Assembly: GCA_029379385.1 (NCBI GenBank) | Contig: CM055606.1 | Location: forward strand, 1,178,001 to 1,242,000 | Source of the DNA: Quillaja saponaria | Lineage: Eukaryota; Streptophyta; Magnoliopsida; Fabales; Quillajaceae | DNA: 64,000 bases | Direction of reading: 5' to 3' | Shown: piece by piece, positions 50,071 through 63,840 of the stretch | Numbering within the stretch: position 1 is the stretch's first letter | Layout of the letters: the number at the start of each line of letters is the position of its first letter | Made by a program: the position numbers and the translations under genes | Notes under the pieces: generated by a model | What the model was told of the DNA's origin: nothing | What the model saw: the letters and a program-made list of their open reading frames with translations, nothing else | Databases searched by the model: none

Positions 50071-51368
50071 CCTACTCCTACCACTCCTTCATCGGGATCG
50101 TTTGTTTGCGCGAATTGTTACTCCAAATTCAACGGTTTCAGAGCGCGAGCTGGAAATTAAAATCTCTCACCGCTGTGTGTGCGTAGGTGTTGATCTACAG
50201 GTTTGTAAAAAGAAAATTTAATTATGGAAATGCGAATCTCTATGTTTTTCTTTTTTTTATTTCTCAATTTCGAGGGTGTTAAAAATAAAAATACCAGTTC
50301 AGTTTGACAAGTCCACGAGCCATAGACGGTGCAATTGACTTCCATAATTCCATTCCTTACTTTGGGGTTCTTACTCGGTCAATTGAGTAGATCATCACAA
50401 TTAAATTGTATTAGACACACCTAATCATTAAATAAATATATTTATTATACCACTTTAATAATAAAAATAATTTTTAAATTTTATCAATTGAGTTATTAAT
50501 GAATAACTATTAATTATAAAAACAAAATATAAAAAAGGGCATCAATTCTTTTTTATTGTGCCTGATAAATAGATTTTGATCTATTCCATGTTAGGCAAGC
50601 AAGCCCGGCTTATAGTGGTTGACAACAAAAATTACATAATTTGATTTATCTAGTTGTAGAGACTTTAGTATTATGTGAAAAGAGTATTTATTACAATATT
50701 GTTGATTTAAACCATAATAAATGACAAATTATAAAATATTATTAGTTGATCTACCAACGGATAGTAATTGGATAATAAAATATAAAATAAGAAAACATCA
50801 AATTTTTTTCTGTTGTGCATATTAAATTAGAGTTTACGAGGAGATTTAATTTCTTAAATGTCTCACAAGTAAACTCTGTTTGTTAGGAAGAATTGAATTC
50901 TTTATCTACTTGGTCTTAGCGACTTTAATAAAATGTCAAAAAATAATTTTATTAAACTAAGACAGACTGTATGTTTTTGCCTCTTACAACTGCTTAATGC
51001 CACCATTGGCACAAGTTGTGTCTTGCCACTTCATTTGTCAAGGTAGTTTGTGTGTACCTTTTTAAGTTTTGGTAGCAAAGCTTCTTCAAGTAGAACATAG
51101 TTGCATAGATGCTATAGCATATAGGTAGTCAAAAAACGAAGTTTGTCAATGCAGAAAACAAACCATTCAGGATGCATATTCTATGGTGCGAGACATAACA
51201 AGAACAAGAAAGTGATACAGAAAAAGAAAAGATGAACTGTTTATTAAATATGTATTCCTTCCTGGTATGTAATTCAAAGATTAAACAATGACTTTATTAG
51301 TTTATTAGCAACTTAACATATACTTTGGGCATCTATCTTTGAAGATCAACAAGTTTATATTATCTTGA
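50071..51368. other. Spacer between WDR13 and the purple acid phosphatase
   Basis: WDR13 promoter (50071-50400, with a purine/pyrimidine-biased leader), AT-rich non-coding DNA, and the 3' UTR of the phosphatase gene (about 51.2-51.37 kb). Nothing else recognised. Confidence 0.5.
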
Positions 51369-54098
51369 TTAGCCACTTTTGGAATCATCAATTTGATGCC
51401 AATATCTGTTGAAAAACCACAACGTATCAGCTTCCACGGCATATCCATCTTCATTCCGATGCCAGCTATAATAAGCATGTGTTCGGTTCTTTATATCAAA
51501 GATAGCATGTCCAAAACTGGCCTCACGGTACGCAGAGTAATCTGGCTGCGGCTCTGTCATACTGCAGCACACAAGACAATTGCTTTGAAGGTGTTAGTGA
51601 AATCACTATACAAGTTGAGACACATTCTGTTACATGTACAAAGCTTACTTGGTTGCCAAGCCTTCAAGGTTCCCTCCATCACCAATGGTTATGTAAACAG
51701 GAGCTGACTGATCTTTTATAGGAGTGCAAATACCATTTACAACATTGTATGCAATGTTCGATACTCGTTCCTGTTGTTCAATATATAAATTAACATCATA
51801 AGGAAAGAAAAATTTATGTTCTGAAAGGAGGAAACTTCTGAATACCAAGCTTCATTAAAAACAAGTCCCAGAGCTATGCAGATTAAACCTCAGTCAAAAC
51901 TCAGAATGTAAAGGTACAAATGTAAAATAGGAGTTCTTACAGATCTTTCATATGCATGAACATGACCAGCAAAAACCACATCAACTTTGTACTTCACAAA
52001 CCATGGCTCATACATTACTCTCATGGTTTCCCCTTCCATATAATGGTAGTTGTAGCTATTATACCAAGGAGAGTGCATGAGAACAATCAACCACGGTGTC
52101 TCTGTCCTGTTAACTTTTGGCAGTTCTTCCTCGAGCCATTTGTACTGAGGGGTGTATTTTCCTTAAAATTAGTAACAGAAATTGACATTTAGATAGATGC
52201 AACCATTTAAAAAAAGCTACATCTAAATAGCGTACAAGCCATAACTTTGTCCCATACATATACACATATATATAGTTACTAGATAGTATCCAGAAGATGT
52301 ACGTATTTACCATATGCTGAATATGAGGCCAAGACTATGATGTATGCTGAAGCTCTCTTGATAGAGTACCAAAAGGGTTGAGTACTCTCTGACGCTTTAT
52401 AAGGAACATGATATCGGTGAGTATAAGGCTTAAAAGGTTTGGTTTCCCCCTGCATCAAATTACCAATCTTATGTGAAATTGATAAAAAAGAAAGAAATAT
52501 TAAATTCCAACAGATTTAACTGTAAACTAAAGCCAAGACTTCAATGAAAACTTTAAAAGACACAATGAATTCATTTTCTGTGAGAAGCTTACAAGTTCTG
52601 GAGCAAAATCAATTTCATGGTTCCCTGCTGTCCATATCCAAGGTTGATAAGCAACACTTCTCTCAACAAATCTTCCCCATGTGTCCCACCGAACATTATC
52701 ATGATTTGGGTAGTTATCCGCATAAGAGAGATCTCCAACAAACAAGACGGTTTCTCCCTTCTGTGTATTCTTTTCATAGTGAGTGAGGGTCCTATTAGAA
52801 TCATAACTCTGACCAAGATCCCCTGCAAAAAGTCAATTATTAATAACAAACATATGGATCTACGAGCATATTTTACACTCTTTCATTAAGGTCGATACAT
52901 ATATCAATGTTTACATGTACTGCACCTTTTTTTGTTTTTTGTATTTCGGGTCTCATATCTATCAAACCAATTCATGTAAGGACCAAACTAGTGCTAGTAA
53001 TGTTTAAATTCCCATTACAAGACTAATGCATCTTACTATATAAGGGTGGCATATTTCTTTCGCTGGTTCATCTCTCTGTGCGAAGAGCAATAAAACATCC
53101 AAGTTGCAACTTCTAGAAAAACTGATAAGTTCTGCATGCTTGTATCACAATAGTAGCCACATACTACACTATTAGATGGAAAAAGTTTATACTAATCAAT
53201 GTTAATAGGTGAAAAGTTACAAGTTCTTACCTATGAGACCAAATGTATAAGGTACATCAGGGCCAGATTCAGGCGGAGTTATAAACCAAAACTGCCTCGT
53301 AGTGTTCCCAATTCCTACCTCATAATAATATTTGGTGTTGAACTGCACAAGAATCATATAAGCAAATAAATTAAGAAAAGAGTTGAATCTGTATACAAAT
53401 AAGTATAAGATTAAGGAAGATAACATGAAAAGATAATCAAGTTTACCTTCAAGTTTCTGATGGTGGAATGATGAATATAACCGGAGGTGTAATTATAGAA
53501 TCTATAAGTAACAAATTTTCCCTTAGCCTGCTTCTTTTGCTTGCTATTTTCACTCCAGTAAAGCACTGTGCTGGACCCTGGTTCATCCACAGTCACCCAT
53601 GACACAATCACTGCCTTCCCCACAAGGTCTCCTTGTGTTATATGAACCTTAATTCCAAAAACCCACAAATTAAAACAAAGGAAACAAAAACAAGGAAACC
53701 ACATTTCTGCAATCCCCACCACAACTAGTTCAAAACTAAAGGGGAGAGTAAATTAATTACATACTGAGCTCTAAATCGTTCCAATCAAACACTTACCAAC
53801 AAGAAAATGAAAAAATAATAATAATAATAACTTGAAGTATTTTTATTTTAAAAATAAACACCGAAAGTGGAATTACAGAAGAAATAAAAGCATGGGTCAT
53901 GAAAGCAATGCAAATAAGTACCTGTTGAGGAGCATTATAGCCAGGAGGGGCTTGAAATACATCACTGTCCAGAGGCATATCCACCGTCTTCTCAACTTTC
54001 CTCACAAAAGTGCTTGTCTTTCCTCCATTACACAACACTGCCACATTCAGAAGCAAACCCAAAACCACAACAATGGAAGAACCCTGCACACCCATCAT
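51369..54098 (-). CDS. PAP10: Purple acid phosphatase (PAP10/PAP12 type)
   Basis: Eight exons, 54098-53922, 53647-53447, 53342-53231, 52822-52593, 52449-52311, 52161-51941, 51770-51649 and 51561-51369, give 464 residues, the size of plant high-molecular-weight PAPs. A signal peptide ([16 protein letters not shown]) implies secretion. An N-terminal fibronectin-like domain is followed by the metallophosphatase domain. All seven metal ligands are present: Asp165 (GDLGQ), Asp194 and Tyr197 (GDLSYAD), Asn231 (GNHE), His316 (LMHSPW), His353 and His355 (GHVHAYER). The enzyme should release phosphate from organic esters at the root surface or in the apoplast. Start is the ATG at 54098; a TTG six bases upstream is not a start. 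A PHR1-type site lies upstream. PAP10 rather than PAP12 is favoured by gene order only. Confidence 0.93.
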
Positions 54099-54151
54099 CT
54101 TCAATTCTTACTCTCTACCTGCAGAACTTCATAGAGCTAAAGACCCTGCTC

Positions 54152-54164
54152 TTTATAAATATAT
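54152..54164 (-). promoter_or_regulatory. TATA box of the phosphatase gene
   Basis: TATATTTATAAA on the minus strand, about 55-65 bp upstream of the ATG at 54098. Confidence 0.6.
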
Positions 54165-54216
54165 GGTATCCCAAAATAAATAAATTATTGGTCTGTGAAT
54201 TAGCATTAAATACAGG

Positions 54217-54224
54217 GAATATCC
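54217..54224. promoter_or_regulatory. P1BS (PHR1-binding) motif
   Basis: GAATATCC fits the palindromic consensus GNATATNC bound by PHR1-type regulators of phosphate starvation. It lies about 120 bp upstream of the PAP start codon and about 55 bp upstream of its TATA box, a position where such sites work in Arabidopsis. An 8-bp motif alone can occur by chance. Confidence 0.5.
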
Positions 54225-54229
54225 AAATT

Positions 54230-56490
54230 TCTATACGAATCTATATTTTAGCTGTCAACGAGTCTGAAATTCAAAGGAGATTGAGTTCTCCAATTTTGAA
54301 CGAATTGGCATTTTTTGTTCCATAGTGAGAAAACAAATTTAGGAATATCGACGACTGAAAAGTTGAATTGTTTAGACGAAAGATAGTGTAAAGAAGATGA
54401 TGGGTATAAAGTTGACTTTGAAGTCTGTGTCACGGAGGTACGAGCTAACCTATGAAATACGACCGACAATGAGCAGGAGTGTGTGCCCCATAAATCAATG
54501 TGAAAGCGTATATTACAAGGCTAATGGCTGGCTTTATTATGTAGGGTTTTTAACAAGTGCCTGGAGTCCAAGTGTGATAATTATAAATTTTGAAAAGGTA
54601 TTAAATAAAATATGATAAATATAAATTTTAGAATTTAAAATATTTTAAAAATAAAAAATTATTTATTATATAATATTAAAATTATAATTAATTATTATAA
54701 TTAATAACATAAATTTTTTATATTTATTATTTAACAGATATTTTTATCTATACTCCTTAGAAAAATTCTATACAAAAACAGGGAGAGTACAAAATAGATC
54801 TCTCCTTTTTGGTTTTGTGTTGTGAAAATTGTGTGGTTTTCATTAATTGTTATTCCACTTTTAATCTTGATCGAGTTATTAGTGAAATTATAGAACATTC
54901 GAGTGGCTCATCTACTTCCACAAAAATATTAGTCTACAAGATATATGACAACTTGATGATTACTTTTTCTTGTCATTTTCAACAACCAAAAAAAAAATTA
55001 TGACAAATTGATGAATACTTTTTCTTGTCATTTTTAACCAAGAAAATTTTTCTTGAAGTGTTCGTCCCATGGTTAAAAGTATATGCTCATATTTTGAGTT
55101 TAAATCTTTTTAAAAATCATGAGGTGTAAAGATGAATATATATTGTTTTCACTTTGAAATAATTTTAAATTTTTACAATTAGTCATTGATATGTGATATA
55201 AATAATAATAAGTAAAATTTTAAGAGTTATTGTGTTATTAATTAGTAAATATATAAGATATAATATAATTGGTACTAGAACATTAAATACTAAAACATCA
55301 ATTTTCACTAACCATTAATATGTTAATATAAAATATAATTTACAATTTTCAAATGGGCATTTTCTTTTCCGGTAGAAAATAATAGTGAGTGTAAATTCAA
55401 TTGCTGAGACTCTACGAAACTGTATTGGGGAAGACAGAATGAGAGCATGCAATGACTACCCAATTTCATTCCTAATCCTAACTTTATTAAAATTTGAATG
55501 AACTTAAATTACTAGTTTAACTAAATTTACTCAGCACCCAAGTAGAGTACATCTTCTCTTTTCTTTTGTTTAATAATTATTTTGATCTCAATTCATTTCA
55601 TTAATACTAGTAATCAATACAAACAGATCTAAACTTTTCAGTTGTCGGCTTCAACTTTATAAAGAATATTTTATTACTATTATTTATATTAATCCCCTTC
55701 TTTGGTAATTAATACCATAACATTCACTTTCTAACTGGGCCCGGGGTTCCTTCAGGCCCATCTGAACCTTATAGACATAGCCCATAAGTTCCTCCAACGT
55801 GGACTACACAAATAAAGTAGCCCATGTAAAGAGTTCACAGCCATCGGGCCCAAATGGTCCCTCCAATCTATCCCGAAGACCCCACTTCACCCACTGGTTG
55901 AGTTTTTTTGGAACGCAAAAAAAAGGATAATGTTAAAATTTAGTACAAATTAACCAAGCTCTAATTGATCTTTATTAAGAGAAAAGATTTAAAGGAAAAA
56001 TAGTAAATAAAAGTGTTTTACAGCTTTAAATTCTGTTTCAGAATATGTTATTAGGGATAAAGAAAAAAAGTTTTTGAATACTTTTTTTTGTTTGCAGTGA
56101 CGTTTAGTTGAAAACGATTTTGCTTGGGTAGAGGGAGAAAAGCAGAAAGCACTACTTCACTCTTTAAGTCATATCCAAACCAAATTCAGAATTGTATTCA
56201 ATCAAAAACGACCACGTTACACAACAACAAAAAAGGAGTACACGAAACAGAAATCCAAAAACTAACATTCAACTCCAACACTCAAACACGCCACTTGTCC
56301 TCCGTTCATTGGTTGCACTCTTTTCCTTCCTCTTAAGCAATCTCCAATAAGCACCGGGTAATATCACCTGCGACTCGATACAGAAACTAAACCATCGTGA
56401 ACCGTTACTTCTGGAGGGACCCACTTTTCAACGGTTCAGATTCACAGGAATTTCGATAACCGACTTGGAAGCTGTTAACTTCATTCTAAA
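54230..56490. other. Divergent intergenic region between PAP and RD19
   Basis: About 2.4 kb, AT-rich and without coding signal for most of its length. A GC-richer island at about 55730-55870 holds five TGGGCC/GGCCCA/AGCCCA motifs. The 56.1-56.5 kb part is the RD19 promoter. Confidence 0.5.
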
Positions 56491-56492
56491 CC

Positions 56493-56500
56493 TATAAAAA
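56493..56500 (+). promoter_or_regulatory. TATA box of the RD19 gene
   Basis: TATAAAAA, 58-65 bp upstream of the ATG at 56558, the best TATA element in the region. Confidence 0.65.
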
Positions 56501-56557
56501 CCCACTACCTCTCGCTATGATGCAAACCGCTTTCTGTGGCTTTACTCTTTACGCAAC

Positions 56558-58517
<1,960 letters not shown>

Positions 58518-58688
58518 TAGTGATTCCGTTGATGTGCATCTCATTAAACATACGTACATGGTCATAAAATTGCTACATGTAACTCTTAAATTCTGTCTTC
58601 CACAGAACAATTTGTTTCACTTGTAGTTCAAGTACAAGATCTATGTTGGGCCTCCCATTTGATAACTGTAATGTATCAGAAGAAAGAA

Positions 58689-58834
58689 GTTCACACAACC
58701 TGTTTTATAATATTATTAAAGCTTTCAGTTACTTGAATAAGGCTTCGTTATAGATGCTCTAGTTCACACAACCTGTTTTATAATATTATTAAAGCTTTCA
58801 GTTACAAAAAAAGGCTTCGATATAGATTCTATAG
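58689..58834 (+). repeat. 73-bp tandem duplication in the RD19 3' region
   Basis: Copies at 58689-58761 and 58762-58834 start gttcacacaacctgtttt and continue through ataatattattaaagctttc almost unchanged, differing mainly near tacttgaat versus tacaaaaaa. They begin 172 bp after the stop codon, so they probably duplicate the end of the 3' UTR. Confidence 0.92.
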
Positions 58835-59354
58835 TTAACTCACTGCAATCACTAGCGAAACATACTCAGTTCAGTAATCCAAACAAGACGCCAAGGTTAA
58901 CAGAATTCGGAAAAGGCACAAGGTTCTATTTCAATTTTGAAAATGCACCCCTAATTGCAAAAAATTACATCTTGAATCTAGAACCGATACTTGGAAAAGA
59001 TAGGATACAGATCCCCTACCAGAGGCATGGAAATAAATTTTAGACAGTACTTTCTATTTATTTATATATAAAATGGTGTCAAATAGATAGGTAAAATTAT
59101 TACAATTGGCCATGAGTGCTACAACAAACAAAGACACCGGCCGATATCTGAATTAACTTATTCCATCAATAACACAATAAATATGCGAAAAGGGATGGCG
59201 CCCGATGTGAAGGCACTTGAAAAACTGCCCTATAAGACGAAAATGTTTTAAAAATCACTGACTTGCTACGTCCAAATGAAAGAATCAACATGATCCAAAT
59301 CTATGCAACCTCAAGTTCTTAATAGATAATATGAACCGATTTTGAGCATGAACA
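58835..59354. other. Shared tail region of RD19 and the V-ATPase gene
   Basis: About 500 bp without coding signal. The last roughly 250 bp (59100-59354) should be the 3' UTR of the minus-strand V-ATPase gene. Confidence 0.5.
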
Positions 59355-62300
59355 TCATTCATCCTCATCATCTAGCAATGCAAATGAGAATGGATAGAAC
59401 TTGTAACCATCGCCCTCATAAAACTTGTTTTGGAACTCCACCCAATGAAGTCGTAATGCATGAAGGAAAGCACTGAGAGTCTCCATCACAAGTAGCACTC
59501 CAACAGTGGCGAAAAGGAAGACAATGATGCCCACTATAAGGATAAGAACATTGTTGTACCTGTACACAGATCAACAATATCATTATTCATTCATCCTATA
59601 CTCTGCAATTATACCTCGGGTCAAATCACAAGTCAATTATAACTTAAACTGTCAAACTTGTTTGGATGAAAGGAATGGTATATAATTTGTTCTGTGCCCA
59701 CATCTATACATGGAACAATGTAAATTATGAGAATTACCAGTACAGCATGCAGAGTTTTTTGAATGATTTAACTCCTTTAAGAGTGACCACTTTTATCAGT
59801 TATCAGGTCAACCATCTCTTCTAAACAGGGTCGTTATTTTCACTAACAATTCTTTCACAAAAATGTTTCTTTTTAGTCAGATCAGATAGGTGGGGAGAGC
59901 AAAAGGGCACTTTTATTCTAGTGTAAATGTAACAGCAATTCATTCATATAATGGTAACATACCCCCATGCAAGAAGGAGAACCTTTTCGTAGAACACAGT
60001 GGACAACTCTGAGTGAGCAAGACTACAAAAGTAATGAAAAGATTTAAGTCAGTAACTATCACCATACAAAATAGCAATTCTGCAGATACAATTAAGTAGA
60101 CCTACTAAGCATGTGACACTTAGTCAGACCAACAGATCTCACTGTGAAGTGAGAAAGACAATGTTCTACTTACCAGTGCTATGTAAGCTTCCATTCTGGC
60201 AATAAAGCATGTGTGCGCGTGTGATTGTGCTCATGCACACGTGCATGAAAATGGATCAGGCGATTCTACAAAACTTAGCTATGGCGACGTACCTTAGGGC
60301 CCATAGACGAAGGTATGAAGCTGTATTAGATACTGCTCCAAGTACAAATTCTATGGTATGTATCAGTTGATGTACAAAAACTTCACTGAATTCAAATTCT
60401 TCATGACCATGGGAGTCATGGTTTGTCTCCACTTGCAATGTTTCCTCTGTGGTCGGAATTACTTCATAGGATTCACCCTGGTGCCTCTGGAGTAGCACAA
60501 CTATCAGAACCATCAGAGAGATAAAGCAAAAACAATTGGACATTGAAGTAGAAGATAACATACCGCTTGGTGTTGCTTCTTCAAAAGAAAAGGTTTTGGG
60601 AGTAGCATCCAGGGTACAGCAACAAGGGCAAGTAATAGTAGCACAAGCTAGTAACAAGATATGAGTAACACAAGTCAGTATTATTTCAGCACAAACTCAA
60701 AAAAACAAGAGGAAATGAGGTTGGACGAAAGAAACCTGCACAGTTCTCTGACCAGCAAAGAGCTGATTTTCACCCAGATCATCAGTAGGACTCAGGAACA
60801 TGTATATCATTACATGATACAGATCAGCTTGTGAACCAGTGCACCACTTCAAAATGATAAGGAGGGACAGGTAACCAAACAGACTGTTCAGAAATATCAT
60901 CTGGGGAATAAACTGGAACCTGGAAATAAAGTAAGTCGGATATTCAATTTAAAATTGCAGGTTAAAGAGATAAAAGTGAATTCAATGACTAAATATTTTC
61001 AAATGCAAACAATTGCTCTTAAATAATATAAGATTTTCCAAAATTAATGTCATGGTTTCAACAGGTATTCTGATTGTCAGTGAAAAATCCGAAGTAGCTT
61101 GATATGCTCAAAGCATGCAACTAGACAAAACAGCACAAACTTACCATGTATTCAGGCTATTCCGGAAGAATAGGGCATTAAAATAGCTTAATAAAATTCC
61201 AAGGTTCATTTGGGCGACCCCAAGAAGAATTGACATTTTCATCTTCAAAGAGTTAAGGAATGGCAACTCACTGCGGGAACCATGCCATACAGGATCTAAA
61301 CCAAACGGGTAAGTGCGATGCACTTTAATTAGGCCAGCAGTAGTAGCATCCCTGCACCCAGAAAGAGGGAAAACAAAATTATGCATTGGAGACTGTCAAA
61401 AAGTTCACATAGCATAAAGGAGAAAAATTATCAAACATCATGCACCTAGGGATTTAGCCATATACCTGCAAGAAATATCTCGGCATGTATATGCTGAGGG
61501 ACCAAAAAGTTCAAATGGGACTGAAAAGAACTCATTATATATCAATCCTGTGTAGATTGAGAAGAGTGACATCAACAAAATAACATAACGACCTCCAAAG
61601 GTCATCTCCGTGATGTCTCCAAGCTTCTGTTATTTACCAGAACCAATTTTTATTAGACTTCTCTTAGAGAATAATCATCCATAAAAAAAATAGTGGAGCC
61701 AGAGTACGATTGACGACAAAATTAGTAGTTCTGTAAAGAAGAATTCAAAAAATTTCTACGATCAATTCAACATCTGGGTCATGGTAAAAACTAGAGTAAT
61801 TGTTATATTTTCTTACAGTAAACATGGACAAGGAAGGCAAATGATTTCATCAGACACCTACATATACCTCTTCAGTTTGGTTGCTGATTAATCACCATAG
61901 ATGTTATAAAAGAGTCTAAAGCTTCCATTTATGCATAAGGGGTAAGAGCTGCTCCATTCATAAGAATTGAAACTACAATATGATGAAGTCAGGATGAGCA
62001 TGTCTCATGCTATAGATTCAGTGCTGATTGTCAAGTTAATTTAAAAATGTTTCAATAGCAGAATACATTACACCAAGGAAAATAACAAATTAGAAACATG
62101 GAAAGTGTATTTATTTTCTCTCATGAAATAAAAACTAAGGAGAAACAACAAGCATGAACTATGATCTCACGTTGTGATATTCTTTCAAAATAGGAAAATC
62201 TGTATACTCAATTACTAAAAAAGGGGCAAATTACCTGACTAGAAAGTTTCCTTCTCCCTTAATAGAAAATACAGAGTTGCCAATAAGAGGCATATTCCAT

Positions 62301-62389
62301 GCCCCCAGTCACCAAACATTACAGCAAAAAGAAATGGAAAGGTAACTACAGTGAATACAGCAGGATTTGCCTCCTGATATCTTGCCACC
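59355..62389 (-). CDS. VHA-a: V-type proton ATPase subunit a, C-terminal membrane half (partial, one-base frameshift)
   Basis: Eight exons: 62389-62235, 61626-61466, 61351-61145, 60919-60736, 60647-60564, 60486-60293, 60022-59963 and 59559-59355. They code for about 416 residues of the Vo membrane domain: [15 protein letters not shown], the [14 protein letters not shown] loop, [31 protein letters not shown], and [13 protein letters not shown] with the Arg equivalent to yeast Vph1 Arg735 needed for proton transport. The C-terminus ends FALLDDEDE. Subunit a forms the proton half-channels of the vacuolar or Golgi pump. The N-terminal half would lie right of 62389 but no matching exon is visible before the window ends. 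The first exon has 155 bases where 154 are needed: an extra G near 62250 turns the expected REKKLSSQ into REKETF-stop. All other exons are intact. Vacuolar a2/a3 type is favoured by neighbours. Confidence 0.85.
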
Positions 62390-63206
62390 CTGCAATATCA
62401 TCAAGAAAACCAGAATATAAATAAGGTATCTTTAACAAATAGAAGCAAAGACTCATTATTTTTATAAAAGAGAACTAGAGCTTAAGTTTCAGGTGTCTTT
62501 CAATTCCATTCCATTTCTGGTAATTATCACTAAGACAGAACTGCAATAACGTATTAATATAAGTTGAATCGAAAGGCTTCCACTACATCAACGTATGGCC
62601 CTATGCTATCACTACTTCTACGGAAATGAGAGAAAGTTGATTGGTTGAGGAAGAAATGATTGACTTATATATTGAGCATGAACTACCAAGCAAATACTAC
62701 CAGGTAAGTGAATGATTTATGAGGCTTTCCTGAATTGCTTACATATGGTTCTTAGTTCATATTTTCCCAGTTCAGAGTGTATATGTGCAGAAGACTAAAT
62801 AATCTTGTTCTGAATGTCAATTTCTCAGGACTGCAAACTTCAGTTGCCACCAAAGTTGTCTCCAACCCGATAGTTTTCAAGTCAAATGCTTCTTTAAATT
62901 AAATTACATCCCATGTGTGCAAATATACATAGAAACTCTTTAGAAATAAAAAACTGAAATTAGCTTATCAATTCATTAGTCTTCTGAAAATTGTAATTAA
63001 TACCACTCTCCTCAATTTCTTTAGGCTAGCTTATATAAACTTTTCTTGAAACATTTAGCATTTGATACATATAGCATATGTCAAAAGTATCAATTGCAAA
63101 GTATTGTAATAGGGAAAATATAGAATATACAAGAATATATAATTTATAGGGTCAATTGCCCATGATACACTGCCCGTTTTGTAATAGCCCCTATGAACAA
63201 TCGAGG
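62390..63206. other. V-ATPase intron or upstream DNA
   Basis: AT-rich, no exon of the N-terminal cytosolic half of subunit a could be recognised. If the gene is whole, this is part of an intron longer than 1.6 kb. Confidence 0.5.
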
Positions 63207-63326
63207 TAGGCACATAACACACTTATTTCAATCATAATTAGCAATCAACCACCAATCATCCAAATTAGTTATTAAATGTTACAAAATAACTTAAAAAAGA
63301 CTGAAGTATACTAGTTCTAAGGTTTT

Positions 63327-63347
63327 TATATATATATATATATATAT
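63327..63347. repeat. TA microsatellite
   Basis: About ten TA units inside MITE copy 2. Confidence 0.95.
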
Positions 63348-63429
63348 TATTTCACTTTCTGTCTCTTGTTATTTTATTTTTTTTAGCAAATGAACTCTCC
63401 GTATTTATCCACTTTTAGCATATTTTTTA

Positions 63430-63840
63430 ATAATTGCAATACTATTAAGAAAAAAACTTTGATGAAAATATTATCATTAAAATGCAAATTGAAACAATAT
63501 CTTATGTGATTTCTATAAATGTGGAAAATAATATTAGCAAATGTATTGATAAATTTAATATGATAAGAAAATAACGATTATAAATGATTCAACTACGGTC
63601 TATGTATTCTGTAATTGAATCAGTATAATTTTAATAATTGCAATACTATTAAGAAAGAAAAAAATTGATATGAAAATATTATCATTAAAACGCAAATAAA
63701 ACAATAACTTACATGATTTCTATAAATGAGAAAAATAACTATTAACAAATGTATTGATAATTGTAATACTATATTAAGAAAATAAAGATTATAAACGATT
63801 CAACCACTGTCTATGTATGCTAAAATTGAATCAATACAAA
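63430..63840. repeat. Internal tandem duplication, unit about 205 bp, in MITE copy 2
   Basis: Units at about 63430-63630 and 63631-63840 share taattgcaatactattaaga, aaaatattatcattaaaa, atgatttctataaat, aacaaatgtattgataa and a gattcaac..gtctatgtat ending. Copy 1 of the element has only one such unit, so this explains the larger size of copy 2. Confidence 0.85.

Noticed and set aside
52544..52889. Plus-strand frames over the phosphatase gene
   Set aside because: Antisense shadows of the exon carrying GDLSYAD and GNHE.
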